Source: Mactromeris polynyma (lineage: Eukaryota > Mollusca > Bivalvia > Venerida > Mactridae). From it: 64,000 nucleotides of DNA. The DNA lies in contig JASFXZ010000018.1 of the NCBI GenBank assembly GCA_032209605.1, forward strand, positions 6,947,904 through 7,011,903, written 5' to 3'. Position 1 is the first letter of the stretch. Each line of letters begins with the position of its first letter. The notes beneath the pieces are model-generated. The model did not search any database. It was given only the letters and a program-made list of their open reading frames with translations, and was not told where the DNA came from. Shown piece by piece: positions 21,901 to 32,100 of this stretch. Made by a program: the position numbers and the translations under genes.

Positions 21901-24900
21901 AGCACAGATGAGACAGTTCCGAAAGAAAGCACAGATAAGACAGTTCCAATAGAAAGCACGAATGAGACAGTTCCGAAAAAAAGCACAGATGAGACAGTTC
22001 CGATGGAAATCACAGATGAGACAGTTCCGATAGAAAGCACAGATGAGACAGTTCCGAAAGAAAGCACAGATAAGACAGTTCCGAGAAAGCACGAATGGGA
22101 CAGTTCCGAAAAAAGCACAGATGAGACAGTTCCGATGGAAAGCACAGATAAGACAGTTCTGATAGAAAGCACAAATGAGACGGTTCTGATAGAAAAAATA
22201 AATGAAACTTTTCTCATAGAAAGCACAGATGAGACAGTTCTGATGGAAAGAACAAATGTTACTGTTCCCATAGAAAGCACAGATGAGACAGTTCCGAAAG
22301 AAAGCACAGATAAGACAGTTCCAATAGAAAGCACGAATGAGACAGTTCCGAAAAAAATCACAGATGAGACAGTTCCGATGGAAATCACAGATGAGACAGT
22401 TCCGATAGAAAGCACAGATGAGACAGTTCCGAAAGAAAGCACAGATAAGACAGTTCCGATAGAAAGCACGAATGGGACAGTTCCGAAAAAAGCACAGATG
22501 AGACAGTTCCGATGGAAAGCACAGATAAGACAGTTCTGATAGAAAGCACAAATGAGACGGTTCTGATAGAAAAAATAAATGAAACTTTTCTCATAGAAAG
22601 CACAGATGAGACAGTTCTGATGGAAAGAACAAATGTAACTGTTCCCATAGAAAGCACAGATGAGACAGTTCCGAAAGAAAGCACAGATAAGACAGTTCCA
22701 ATAGAAAGCACGAATGAGACAGTTCCGAAAAAAAGCACAGATGAGACAGTTCCGATGGAAATCACAGATGAGACAGTTCCGATAGAAAGCACAGATGAGA
22801 CAGTTATAATAGAAAGCAAAGATGAGACAGTTCTGTTAGAAAACACAGATGAGACAGATCCGATAGAAAGCACAGATGAGACAGTTCCGATGGAAAGCAC
22901 AGATAAGACAGTTCTGATATAGAATGCACGAATGAAACTATACCTATAGAAGTAATGAATCTGAGTGCTCCAATAGAAAACACCAACAACACTGTTTCCA
23001 ATGAGATTGTCCCAACGAATGTTCCAAATGAGTTACCTCCAACAGACGGTATCCATGAGACTACCAAAACACAGAGTGTCAATGATACAATTGAACCCAT
23101 TGACATCAGTCACCCTAGGATGTGCATAGGAAAATATGTAATGATTCTTTACAATAAAAGACATTATCCAGGTATTATTGTGGACGCTCGTGGAACAAAG
23201 ATTCTTGTTAGCTGTATGAAACAAACCGGGAGAAAAAACGCTAACATTTGCACTTGGCCTAGAGTAAATAAGGATCAAGATTGGTATACAATCGACAGTG
23301 TTATGGGAATCATTCCTGAGCCGAAGCATGTCAAAGGCAATCACTTTAAAATAAATGATACAATTTGGGACAATCTGATTAAGTGTATGAATAACTAAGA
23401 CGTTGTGTCATTGTCACAATCCACAGTGTTAAGGGATACATTCATGGGCTGAAATATTTCAAAGCCAGTTATTATAAACCAAACGATACAATTTGATATA
23501 TCTGAAAAGTGTATGAACAACTAATGGCCATTTTTTCAACTTCTGCTAAGCGTTTACATACGTAAACTCCTCGCACTTGTCGGTGTGAGGAGTTTACGTA
23601 CGTAAACGCTTAGCAGAAATTGAAAAACTGGCCATGTTGTCAATAAAGTGTTAATAACCAGCTTGTCAATTTATTTGTCACTACTGTAACTGAGATATGA
23701 TTAGGCTCACAACTCATTCGAATAACAATAAACCAAAAGAGTTTTAAACTTTTAGTGTTATATTCCATTCATCATTATGTAATTTGTTATTTCATTTTCA
23801 TATAGTTAGACATGAATGTCAAATTGTGTAGGCGACGGTGTCCATAAAGTGTAAATAATCACTTTTGTCAATTTATTTGTCACTACTGTAACTGAGATAT
23901 GCTTATGATCTGAAATCATTCCAATAACAGTAAAGTTAGAGGGTTTTAGTGTTTAAATAGTTGATTCATCATTATGTAATTATTTCTGTTATTTCAATAT
24001 ACATTGAGTTAGACAATAATGTCAAATTGTGTATGCACTCCTGCATGATAACTTTAGTGTCTTTACAGTAACTATAACCGTCCATCATGTAACGTGTTCA
24101 CACTATTATAACTTCACAGAGTTAAGATTTGTTGGTTACCTAAAACAGTTTTAGTATTCTTTGTGTTAAATATGTTCCCAGTTTCGAGATTATTTGTTCT
24201 CAATCATATGTTTAATAAAAACAGTTATAGTTCAATTTTTTGTCTTGAAATGTCACTCCCATAACACAAAAGTGTCCTTCGTGTTACACAAGTGTCCCTA
24301 CTGTTACAGGGACAAACTGGTATTGATATTAGTTATATGTATACAATATTTAAAATTACATACAGTGATTCTGAAATACTAGGGTGTCCCTACTTATGAT
24401 TTTTATTTAATTTTTCACAAAATGTCCCACAATTTTTTTTTTAGTAAACAAGTTGGTGCTATAAAACGTATGTTTTCAAAAAGTGCAGTTCATTTGGAGA
24501 AAAATCAGGATCATTATATTTAAAGTCCATATATTTTATGATTTAAATAAAGAAAAACACTTCAACTTTCATATTTATTAATGGTTGCCTGGCTGATCGT
24601 ATTTGAATAGAAAAAATGTGTACAAATGTAAGTGTTACAGTAGGGAAAACAAGATGGTACAGTCCTTAACAGTTGATCAAATTCTACTGAAACATAGATG
24701 AATTAAACATGCAGTCGATCATTTTTAGGCAAAGTATACATCCCCACATCACACTAAAATGATGACATTATGAAACGATTATGTTTTTTTTCAAAAAGTA
24801 TTTTTTCAAATTGTTGCCAAAATATATAATGACTCATATCTATCTTTAAAGAAATGTGGATCAGCCCCAACTAATCTTGGCATTTTCTCCGTCTTTTTGT

Positions 24901-25518
24901 GAGGGAACTTCTATAGAAAATAGGGAGAAAACATACTTTTAGTGTATGGGAACGGTACCCATACACGACACAAAAATGGCCATACTTTGTAAATATTTAG
25001 TGTTGACAGCGCGTTCAATAACTGTAGTTTCAACAAGTGTTAGTCATATACTGACTCTTCCCTTTCAGGTCGGTCTAGCCACGTATGACTCAAACATTGA
25101 CCATAAATGGGATCTGGACAAACATGACACCCAGGTCACACTACAAGCAGCTTTTGATCGACTTACATTCTCGTATCACGACAGGAACAACGCTGACATC
25201 CATCGTGTAGTAGATTTTCTCGTGGACAGCGCATTGAAACATCGTAATGGCGACAGGGTGCTCGTGCCTGACACCATAGTTATATTTGTCGACCAGATGA
25301 CGCATGTTAGACTAAGAGACTCGATCTTAAATGAAAAACATCTGCTAGATAACGTTAGCCGTGACGTCATACTGGTCGTTGTTGGGCCATATTCTGATTC
25401 AGCGGAAATTACGCAATTGTACCAACTGGTTTCCTCTTCCGGTCACGTGTTACATGCAACTAGTTACAGCAATTTGATGTCAATACAAACACAACTTTTG
25501 AGCTTATTGTGCCAATAA
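12992..25518 (+). CDS. Secreted LU (Ly6/uPAR)-VWA protein, 5' end incomplete
   Basis: Five exons join in frame: 12992-13033 (tentative), 14948-15030, 17515-17644, 17875-18005 and 25069-25518. Phases agree at every junction (1, 0, 1, 0). The first exon encodes the hydrophobic AVFAYVCTEQLVEG, probably the end of a signal peptide; its ATG exon was not found. Exons 2-3 encode a Ly6/uPAR three-finger domain that starts LTCYNCG and ends with the signature CCSTDLCN, with eight cysteines. Exons 4-5 encode a complete VWA fold, from DIEIMLEDSINVT through VGLATYDSNID and DTIVIFVDQ to a final helix, stopping at TAA 25516. The metal-site loops are degenerate: EDSIN replaces DxSxS and NADI replaces the threonine loop, so metal binding is doubtful. 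Sequons NTT and NVT support an extracellular location. An AATAAA overlaps the stop. The role is unknown; adhesion or matrix binding would be typical of VWA. Confidence 0.8.
13068..13200. repeat. 32-bp tandem repeat, about 4 copies
   Basis: The unit TTTCCTGTTCTTTGTTTGCT followed by AAATTGATTTAT recurs with CCTGTT at 13082, 13114, 13146 and 13177. It lies in the first recognised intron of the LU-VWA gene, 35 bp past the donor. Confidence 0.8.
13289..13467. mobile_element. MITE, Tc1/mariner-pogo type, family 1
   Basis: A 179-bp element with terminal inverted repeats CAGTAAAACCTCAA and TTGAGGTTTTACTG. Its interior (AATAAGACCATCTTTGGGAC and GAGGTGGTCTTTATAT) matches the element at 54811-54988. 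It has no coding capacity. Confidence 0.8.
13648..14641. repeat. 36-bp tandem array, open on both strands (about 28 units)
   Basis: The unit is GATCAAATCTTAGTGATGTT followed by GAAGTTTCATCCAATT. The plus frame reads HPIDQILVMLKF repeated; the minus frame reads DQLDETSTSLRF repeated for 330 codons, ending in TAA at 13648. The three recurrent variable positions (ATT/ACT, GTTG/GTCG/GTGG, TTTC/TGTC) all fall on third codon positions of the minus frame, giving CAA/CAG Gln, TCA/TCG/TCC Ser and GAA/GAC Glu/Asp. On the plus strand the same changes alter Ile/Thr, Leu/Ser/Trp and Phe/Cys. A minus-strand AATAAA lies at 13557-13552. A repetitive acidic protein exon is possible, but there is no ATG and the upstream acceptor (TTTAAAG at 14642) is weak. 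I treat it as an array first. Confidence 0.85.
15219..15858 (-). mobile_element. PIF/Harbinger-type element, internally deleted
   Basis: A 640-bp element flanked by the 3-bp target duplication TAA (15216-15218 and 15859-15861), as expected for PIF/Harbinger. The terminal inverted repeats AGCCCCGTTTCCATAAAGC and GCTTCATGGAAACCCGGCT match at 16 of 19 positions. The interior is rich in GGCGCCGA palindromes near both ends. It carries a transposase remnant on the minus strand. Confidence 0.85.
15398..15688 (-). pseudogene. PIF/Harbinger transposase N-terminal fragment
   Basis: From ATG 15688-15686 the frame contains RHRFWIHNIIKRRKTFGAFY followed by HLLKHLELDPE. This resembles the RRFWVHP…RRxxGxxxxLLxELRxD region near the N-terminus of Harbinger (HARBI1-like) transposases. 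Similarity stops after about 85 residues, where the catalytic DDE region should follow; it is absent. This is a deletion derivative that would need a transposase supplied by another element. Confidence 0.6.
16060..16416 (+). pseudogene. THAP-domain relic with two TGA stops
   Basis: A single frame from ATG 16060 to TAG 16414 is interrupted by TGA at 16120-16122 and 16153-16155. Between and after the stops it encodes DYCCVPECKN, VSFYQMPKE and KRKQLWLDRIRR, the C-x(n)-C start and the FxxPK…W…IRR core of a THAP zinc finger. The expected closing CxxH is not visible. THAP domains occur in P-element-type transposases and in genes domesticated from them. Both stops could be CGA to TGA transitions. 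The relic sits in an intron of the LU-VWA gene, next to the Harbinger element. Confidence 0.6.
16430..17510. other. Intron sequence, no feature seen
   Basis: AT-rich intronic DNA of the LU-VWA gene between the THAP relic and the second LU exon. It contains a short GTGTGCGTGTGTGCGTGTGT run at about 17199 and nothing else that I recognise. Confidence 0.5.
18096..18533. mobile_element. Foldback element, 438-bp imperfect palindrome
   Basis: The left end CAGGAGATTGTCACGAGTCT is matched by AACTCGTGACAATCTCTTG at the right end. Pairing continues inward (AGAGTTCTCTC with GAGAGAACTCT; GGTTGAACCATAG with the TCAACC side), so nearly the whole element can fold back. The core holds CCTCTATAGAGGTGTTCCGA and its complement TCGGAACACCTCTATA. 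It has no coding capacity and lies in the last intron of the LU-VWA gene. Confidence 0.75.
18540..20400. other. Intron sequence, no gene seen
   Basis: AT-rich DNA. A small motif, TTACATGAGTGAA, occurs near 20017 and 20033 and in inverted form (TTCACTCATGTTAC) at about 19391-19420, which may be the ends of an unrecognised element. Confidence 0.4.
20413..23398 (+). pseudogene. Nested gene for a nonapeptide-repeat protein with an SH3/Tudor-like C-terminal domain, frame broken
   Basis: The frame runs from ATG 20413, crosses one TGA (20644-20646), and continues without other stops to 21255. It then proceeds through frame changes to TAA at 23396. The N-terminal about 180 residues are non-repetitive (EHWIPNHFVPLLPILIDDT…). 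The middle is some 60 copies of a 27-bp unit encoding STDETVPIE with variants STNETVLIE and STDKTVPKE. The C-terminal about 95 residues are globular: CIGKYVMILYNKRHYPGIIV, then CTWPRV, DWYTIDSV and IIPEPKHV. This resembles a small beta-barrel domain found at the ends of many invertebrate transposon-related proteins; that is from memory and unverified. Breaks include A5 for A6 at 21248, A6 for A7 at 21735, 22108 and 22488, and small indels near 21333, 22083 and 22917. An AATAAA lies at 23642. It is nested in the last LU-VWA intron, same strand. It is a decayed gene, or a real one with assembly errors. Confidence 0.6.
21742..22790. repeat. Higher-order tandem repeat of about 375 bp inside the 27-bp array
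   Basis: Three copies begin with the block CAGATGAGACAGTTCCGATG at about 21742, 22115 and 22495, that is 373 and 380 bp apart. Each copy carries the distinctive IEKINETFLIES segment. The A-run shortening (CCGAAAAAAGC for CCGAAAAAAAGC) lies at each boundary and was therefore duplicated along with the unit. Confidence 0.8.
23525..23634. mobile_element. Hairpin element with about 48-bp arms
   Basis: The left arm, TGGCCATTTTTTCAACTTCT then GCTAAGCGTTTACATACGTA and AACTCCTC, is matched almost perfectly by the right arm, GAGGAGTTTACGTACGTAAA then CGCTTAGCAGAAATTGAAAA and ACTGGCCA. About 14 bases of loop separate them. The size and symmetry suit a foldback MITE. It sits 125 bp downstream of the nested gene. 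Confidence 0.8.
23650..25060. other. Intron sequence, no gene seen
   Basis: AT-rich. The segment at 23641-23720 (AATAAAGTGTTAATAACC…TTATTTGTCACTACTGTAAC) is repeated in diverged form at 23846-23900 and marks a local duplication of about 200 bp. Confidence 0.5.
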
Positions 25519-25524
25519 ACTTCA

Positions 25525-26630
25525 ATAACCAGTGTCCACATTGCTTGTTGTTAGAAGTATCTGCCAGGTTAACAAATATTCAAAAAGCCACTCTTGTCAA
25601 GTCTATGTTGTTTTAAGACATCGTTAGATTTATACCCTAGGTACTAGTCACACTGGCACATCTTTTATGTAGTAGTTTCTGTAGATTTTCTGTGTTCGTA
25701 TGGATTGTAGTGAACGTTTGCAAAGATTCACAAAGTCCTTCTGTTTGTATTTCTTTTTATTCGCACACTTAAACAATGTCTGGAAATCCAGTCATATAAA
25801 GTTATAAATATTAATCTAAAGTTATGGTTCTCCAATATGTATATCAAGCTGGTACTCCAGTGAATATTAAAATAAAATAATCTAAATGCAAATTCTGGTA
25901 CTCCAGTTAAATGTAAATTAAAGGTACTCCTTTGAATGAATTCTTATTTCTGTCTAGCATATAAGATTACATGTATTTATACAGACCTAAAACAAAGATA
26001 ATAAGGAAGCCAGACATTAAGGGCTTTTATGATAAATAAACATTTCAGATATAACAATAGATGTGTGACCTTAAGGATTTTGATAATAAATAAACAGTTT
26101 AGTATAGCAATAGATGTGTGATGAAAAATAATCAACTACAATCAGAGGAAATATGTTATCAAAGATTTTAGGAATGGGGTGTTAACAACAGAACAAAAGT
26201 GTTGCAATCATTTTTGGCAGACAGCAACAGATGTCAAACTTTACAAAACAATAAAAACATATGATGAAAGAAAAGTCTCGAATTCCACTGCATAACAATT
26301 CCTATTTTTACGAAGCTTTTGGAGGGGCGGGTTTCTTCACCGTTAGTTGTTTCCCTAAATCTACTACCACTGTAAACAGCACGCAAAGCGGATGTCGTTC
26401 TATTCATTTTTATTCCACACAAGTCCGAAATAATAACAAGAAGTACAATAACAGTTGACGGTGCACATATGTTTTTATGCACAAAATTGCCAATAGTTTC
26501 TTAGAACTCAAAGTAAGTATTTCACAAAGTAAACTTTCACAAAATATGTTTCCCACAGTAGTTTTCTAAGCTTCTTTCTTTATATTATATTCCTTCCTTT
26601 TTTATTTTTTTTGTATTTGCGTTTATTTAT
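25525..26630. other. 3' flank of LU-VWA, no gene seen
   Basis: AT-rich DNA with a short local duplication: TTAAGGATTTTGATAATAAA near 26071 resembles the sequence at 26018. Open frames of 65-82 codons here have no ATG in context or recognisable domain. Confidence 0.45.
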
Positions 26631-26689
26631 CGTCGCCACCGGTTTCCCATATGGAAAACGCCTCCAGAAGAATGTTAGTCATATTAGAT

Positions 26690-26886
26690 TGTTTGGAGGT
26701 TAGTGCATGATACAGGAGATGCCCCCGGTTCTTTTACGTGCTCGATGTAAAGCATCATACACGGGACCTCGGTCTTTAAAGTCTCGTCCGAAAGACTGCT
26801 AGCACGGTCAGTGATGGAGCGGGGAATCGAACCAGCGATCCCTGGATTACAAGTCCAGCGTTTTACCACTGGACCACGGATCCGCT
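26690..26886 (-). mobile_element. tRNA-derived SINE (Thr-like head)
   Basis: On the minus strand from 26886 the sequence reads TAGCGGATCCGTGGTCCAGT, then a perfect anticodon stem CTGGA/TCCAG around loop CTTGTAA (UGU, Thr), then B box GGTTCGATTCC. The acceptor ends do not pair and the T stem has a mismatch, so this is a SINE head. The body contains ACTTTAAAGACCGAGGTCCC and GTGTATGATGCTTTACATCG, a motif I associate with widespread invertebrate SINE bodies (possibly the Meta-SINE group; not verified). Confidence 0.65.
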
Positions 26887-26889
26887 ACG

Positions 26890-28255
26890 TTTTTTTGTAT
26901 TTAAAGGAAGCATGCCTTTATATACATGTGTCCATGACCTGACATATGGAGCACATATTTAGCAATCTATTTCATAAGAAACAACACAATAAAATATCTA
27001 GACAATTGATCACCATAAGGATGGCTAATTTCAAACATATCAAAGTATCAATTAAAATTGTTCGCACCTAATCACAGGTATGCAAACATGGCTTTGCACC
27101 TCCATACGGATGAAAGGAAGTTGAGACATGAGAATTATGCCAGATAAATTATGGTTTAAATAGTTTTAAATGAAAATAAATGTAGGTTTCTTAATAACAA
27201 AGGAATTGCGCTAAATGACAAAAATGTTAACACCATTATAATCAAATGGTTTATAAATTTATAATAACTTACACACACATGTCAAAATATAGAGTCTGGT
27301 TTTGTCTAACAAAATCATGATGTCATTTCATTTTAAATCAATAATAAAAATATCTTACAAACATTTGTGATGCAATTTTATCATTTTTTACGGCATAATA
27401 CATACAGTAATTTCCCTTATAATAAGCTTTTGTATAATATTTCTATTTTATGTAATAAGCATATTATGAACGAAAAAAATCATGTGTCTGGTACCTGTGA
27501 TCTTTACCCTTGACCAATTCATGCCGCCATTCTTCTTTTATCGGATGCAGTGAGACGGAATGGTCAATCGAGGGTATTCGACGACAGTAAAGCTACTGAA
27601 AATATGTTTTTTTTTTATTAAATTTAGAATACTTCTAGAATAATATGGTGATCATGACGAGAAAATCTAAATCTAAATAAGCCATCTTACTGTTTTACTC
27701 GTTTCCTACTACAACCGAATACTTCACTTGTGACGATCAGTATTTTGACAGCATATTATACAATGTGTCTTTTGTACATCGATCTTAATCAACATCTGCG
27801 CAGAAATGTGTCTAGTTCAACGAGAATCATCAAAGAGGACAAACTGCGGGGGATGAATGGATGGAAAAGTCAAGACAGCTTGCAACAATACGCCGAAAGT
27901 GGGAAGAAAATAACATGAACACTATATAAAGTGAAAGAATTGCACAGGGGAAAGGGAAATATAACATACGTACATGTACATTAATTTAAAAAACACAAAA
28001 AGAAATAATAAACACAGCGAATTATAGCCTTGGAACTGTCAGTACATATACTGGATGTTAAATCGATTGAACGTCTTGCCAACCTCACACTTAATCGCTA
28101 TATGGTCATTGATTTCCAACATATATACATAAATTAACTAAGGTAGACTGTAAATAATCATTAAAAGCAATTATAACCATTACGTACACAACAACAGACA
28201 CACTGTGTATAATCCATCACGAAGGAACGTAACTGTAGTGGTGTGGGGTTAGGCA
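26890..28255. other. Intergenic, no gene seen
   Basis: AT-rich sequence between the SINE and the tRNA-like gene, with several open frames under 70 codons and no recognisable domains. Confidence 0.45.
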
Positions 28256-28258
28256 GTC

Positions 28259-28324
28259 GCCCGGTTAGCTCAATCGATAGAGCTAGTATTTAGTGGGTCG
28301 TGGGTTCGAGCCCCACATCGGGCA
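28259..28324 (+). tRNA. tRNA-like gene with a shortened anticodon arm (possible pseudogene)
   Basis: A 66-nt sequence with a full 7-bp acceptor stem (GCCCGGT with ATCGGGC, one G·U), a D arm (GCTC with GAGC), and a perfect T arm (GTGGG-TTCGAGC-CCCAC). The A box (TAGCTCAATCGA) and B box (GGTTCGAGCCC) look intact, and a TTTTTT pol III terminator follows at once. Only 16 nt lie between the D stem and the T stem, where about 23 are expected, so the anticodon arm cannot form normally. It is best read as a tRNA pseudogene or SINE head that could still be transcribed. Confidence 0.55.
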
Positions 28325-28599
28325 CATTTTTTCCCTTGATTTACTTCATTACTATCAATAATAAAACTGGAAAACTGGTTGTGTCAACTCGTCACCGTAT
28401 AGGACTGAACATTCTAGAAACCCGATGATAACAAATAATATAGTACTACGAATACATGACAGGAGCAGGTGACCTAGACAAGTCCTTAGTCCAATTTACT
28501 GAAGTTTAGCCTCACACATTATTTGCCATTATACAAGATTTAACGCGCACCGTTTAAGCGCTGGTTCCCTACACATACATTAATGGAGAGATTAAGCCG

Positions 28600-28733
28600 G
28601 GTGTCAGCCAAACTAACAAAAGCAGGAAGCAGAACATAGCGAATATAACCTTTTCGTTTCTCGTTTTAACACGCATTTTGCGGGGTACAGGCCAATTCCA
28701 TCTTTGATTAATATCTTAATATACCATAACCAG
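28600..28733 (+). other. Probable 5'-UTR exon of DAZAP2
   Basis: A strong donor, ACCAG|GTGAGTG, lies at 28733/28734 on the plus strand, 436 bp before the acceptor that opens the first coding exon (29170). The preceding stretch has no long open frame, as a 5'-UTR exon should. Its left edge is not defined by the sequence. Confidence 0.4.
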
Positions 28734-29173
28734 GTGAGTGGTTTGAAAAAAATACACTGCGTTATCTTCGAAACGATTGATTAATACTGATTTATTTGAC
28801 GAACTCTCAGTTGATAGCACGTCCGTGTTGATAGTGATACTGAGTCATTAATTTAAGTAGGACATAGTATTAAAACATAAACTTCATACATTCGTAACAT
28901 TGTGAAATACTACTAAACGTTTCATTTCTCGATTCATTTGAAGTTTATTAATACCAGCAGTTACCTCGTCCCCATTTTTTTTAGGTGTAAAATATAATTG
29001 TAGGTAGATCTGTTTATTGTCTATGAGAGATATTCACGAAGTCACTGTTTTCTGAATCACATTAATTAACTGCTAATTTGTATTTTTTTATATTTGTTTC
29101 AGCCATGTTTGCAATAGTTTTATTAGATTGTCTGTATTTAGGTGTGCTTCATTTTGTTTTGTTTTTTAGTGAG

Positions 29174-32100
29174 ATGTCTGGCAAGTCATACCCAACAGCC
29201 CCTCCACTTGGACCTGGTTACCCCTCGCAACAGCAGGGCCAGTATCCAACAGCTTACCCACAGCCTCAATACCAGACTGCATATCCTTACCAACAGCCAT
29301 ACGGTAATTATTAAAACATGTTGTTTGAATCATTGATCAACTCTATTTAAGTATTACCTAATTTGTATATCTTAATTTAAACATATTTATTTTACATTGA
29401 AACATGTTCTTACAACATATATATATAAGTATGGCATCGGTCTGGGTAGATTACAATTCCTAAGACATAAAAATTACTATCATTCTAGAAACTACTGATT
29501 ACTGGGGATTGACACCAAAATGTTTGTTCATTTTAATTATTTTTGAATATTATACTTCTAAGTTACATATGTATTTATTTGCATCAAACCTCTATATCAC
29601 TAGTATGTCTCCACCAATGAACTCTGCCAATATCTGTTTAATCCTGATGCTAATTATTCCTGATAATTTCAAACTAATGTTTAAAAATAGGTTGAGTTCA
29701 GATTAAAAAAAAGATGTAATCACTAAAAGGCTAGACTGTGTCGAGTAAACACCTTTTTGAATATGACTCAGTATTGGTTTTTACTCAATATGGCAGTTTA
29801 TGTACTACCAAACAAATGTCATAGCAATGAAGTTAACTCTTTTTTATATTAATAATTATCATCATCATAATATGAAAATTCCCACTTGTACTTTCTTATT
29901 CAGTGTTATGGTAATTCAGTGTACTTATGTACTGTTGGTAATGTATATTTCAGGCCAGCCAATGCAGCAACACCCTAACCCTCCACCATACCAGGAAGCA
30001 CCTCCTCCATATACCTCTGCTGTGGTACGTTCATTATATAATACTGTATTAACTGTTTTATTATCTTACATATTACATTCAGTAATCCTTTTGTCATACA
30101 TTTACATACGTATTTTCAGTTCAGTATTCAGTTCTTTGACTGAGAGCTTTCTTTGTATAATTTTTAATTAATAACAATTTATCACTGCCAAAATGTTGTG
30201 AGATTTCTTTGTTGTGAACTGTATGAAAATTAGGACTTTGTGTTTTGTATCATACATAAATGCATGTAACACACCGAAGTTTGCATTACGGTATACAGAT
30301 TACTTGCTTGTGGTGGCTATAATATTAGAAATAAAAACCTGCAATGTCTTACTCTTACAGCCAAGTCACCATCACAGAAACCCTACGGTCAGTAATATAA
30401 CTACACAGTCCTGCATATCTTGCTTATTCATGTATTGTCTACTGTATAAATCATGTGTATTGTACTCCGAATATAAGCATCTTTCATTGACTAACAGTAC
30501 AGATATATATCCAGTGTGAGGGTTACTGATAATTCCTTCTGCACACAAGGCCAGAGATAGGTTCTCTTTCTTGCATACTATTTGTAAGAAATGAATGATG
30601 AAAATAAATAAACTGACTAACATTAAGGATGTTTGTTTATAGTAACATATTATTTTCCAAATTCATTCAAGTTATTATTCACTGTTGTGTGACAGCATTG
30701 TATATGACATTATCAGCACAAAATATATCCTTCATAGGGGGTGTAAGACAGTTTTCCAGCACCAGGGTAAATGCAGGAAATTCCAGTCTGGTATGCTAGT
30801 AAAGAGATTTATTCCCAAGATGATTCTTCTGTTGATTTGTATGGTGTTAAATAGATGTAAAATTATGATATAGCCATATGTTACCCTTGTCTGTGATGCA
30901 GGATCTACCTTGTGCCAGGATAGTCTGATGATGAAAATATACAATAAACTTCAGTTCACGAGACTTCTGAATGTACATTGTGTATCGTAGCTTGTGTCGT
31001 CGTTGTTGCCTTGACTGTTTCACCGAGTGCTATGCCACGCTTATGTACTCTGTAATGCATCTATCAATGTATCAAACCATAGTAAGGTGAAGGCCACATT
31101 CGGGGATTGAGATAATCAGAAATGAGTTCTGCCTAAACTCCACCCTTGGAGCTGGGAGTTTTGTCAAATGTCCCTGGATTGGAGGACAGAGGTAGCCTAG
31201 GCATTAACAATTTGACATGGAAATTTCCAGCCAATTCTGTTTATTGGTTAATGGTCTCAGAGATTCGATAAAAATCCAGCCTGCCATATATTTGTACATG
31301 TCATAATGTATACCCCCTACTCCACCTAATGGGTAACACATTGATAGATGCTTTCATTTTGCTGCACTTTGTCTCTGTACACTGTTCTTATGCATTTGAA
31401 TCCCTATTTGTGCAGCACATATGTCTTCAGCTTGATTGTATCTGCACCAGTCACTGATAAGGATGAACGCTTTTCAATCATGAAATGTAAAATAAAATAA
31501 TTTTTGTAATAAATGAATTTATTTATTTTTTGTGTACATTCATTCTTTATCTGATAATCAAATACAGTCTATTATTATGTTACAGAGAATTCTAATACAT
31601 TGATCAATCATTTTAGATATTATTCTTGAATAGACAGAATAGTACTGCTCAAATACTATACTAAAATGCTTTTGTTGTCAGAGATGTATATAAATTATAT
31701 GATATCACTTTGTTACACCTCCTAGACCCAGGAATTATGACCATTACTTTACAATTAGTTCTTAGGCCTCAACATTTACTGTGGAGAGTGTGGAGATATG
31801 AGTGTGGGAAGTGGGTTATAATGCTTACTGAATGCTGAGTACTTTTCCTTGATATTTGAGTATCGATATTGAATGCTGAGCAACCGTTATACTTCCAGTG
31901 CTGGTATACACATGTAAACAATCACTACCATGTATTCAGACCAACCAGTTTTACTCAAAAAGCTAGTTTGGAGGTTGTAGATTCGAACGGCTGTGAGGAG
32001 TATGCTATCTGTGATGATTTAACTGAATATAATACATCCCAAGTCATTTGTCTTCCAACTCTGAATCATGCGGAAATTGTCTGAGACGAATCATTTCATG

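Noticed and set aside
21268..22900. Minus-strand frames reading FRNCLICAFY or SIGTVSSVLS
   Set aside because: They are shadows of the 27-bp repeat whose plus frame continues into unique N- and C-terminal sequence.
26808..26886. Functional tRNA-Thr
   Set aside because: The anticodon stem is perfect, but the acceptor stem does not pair and a SINE body follows.
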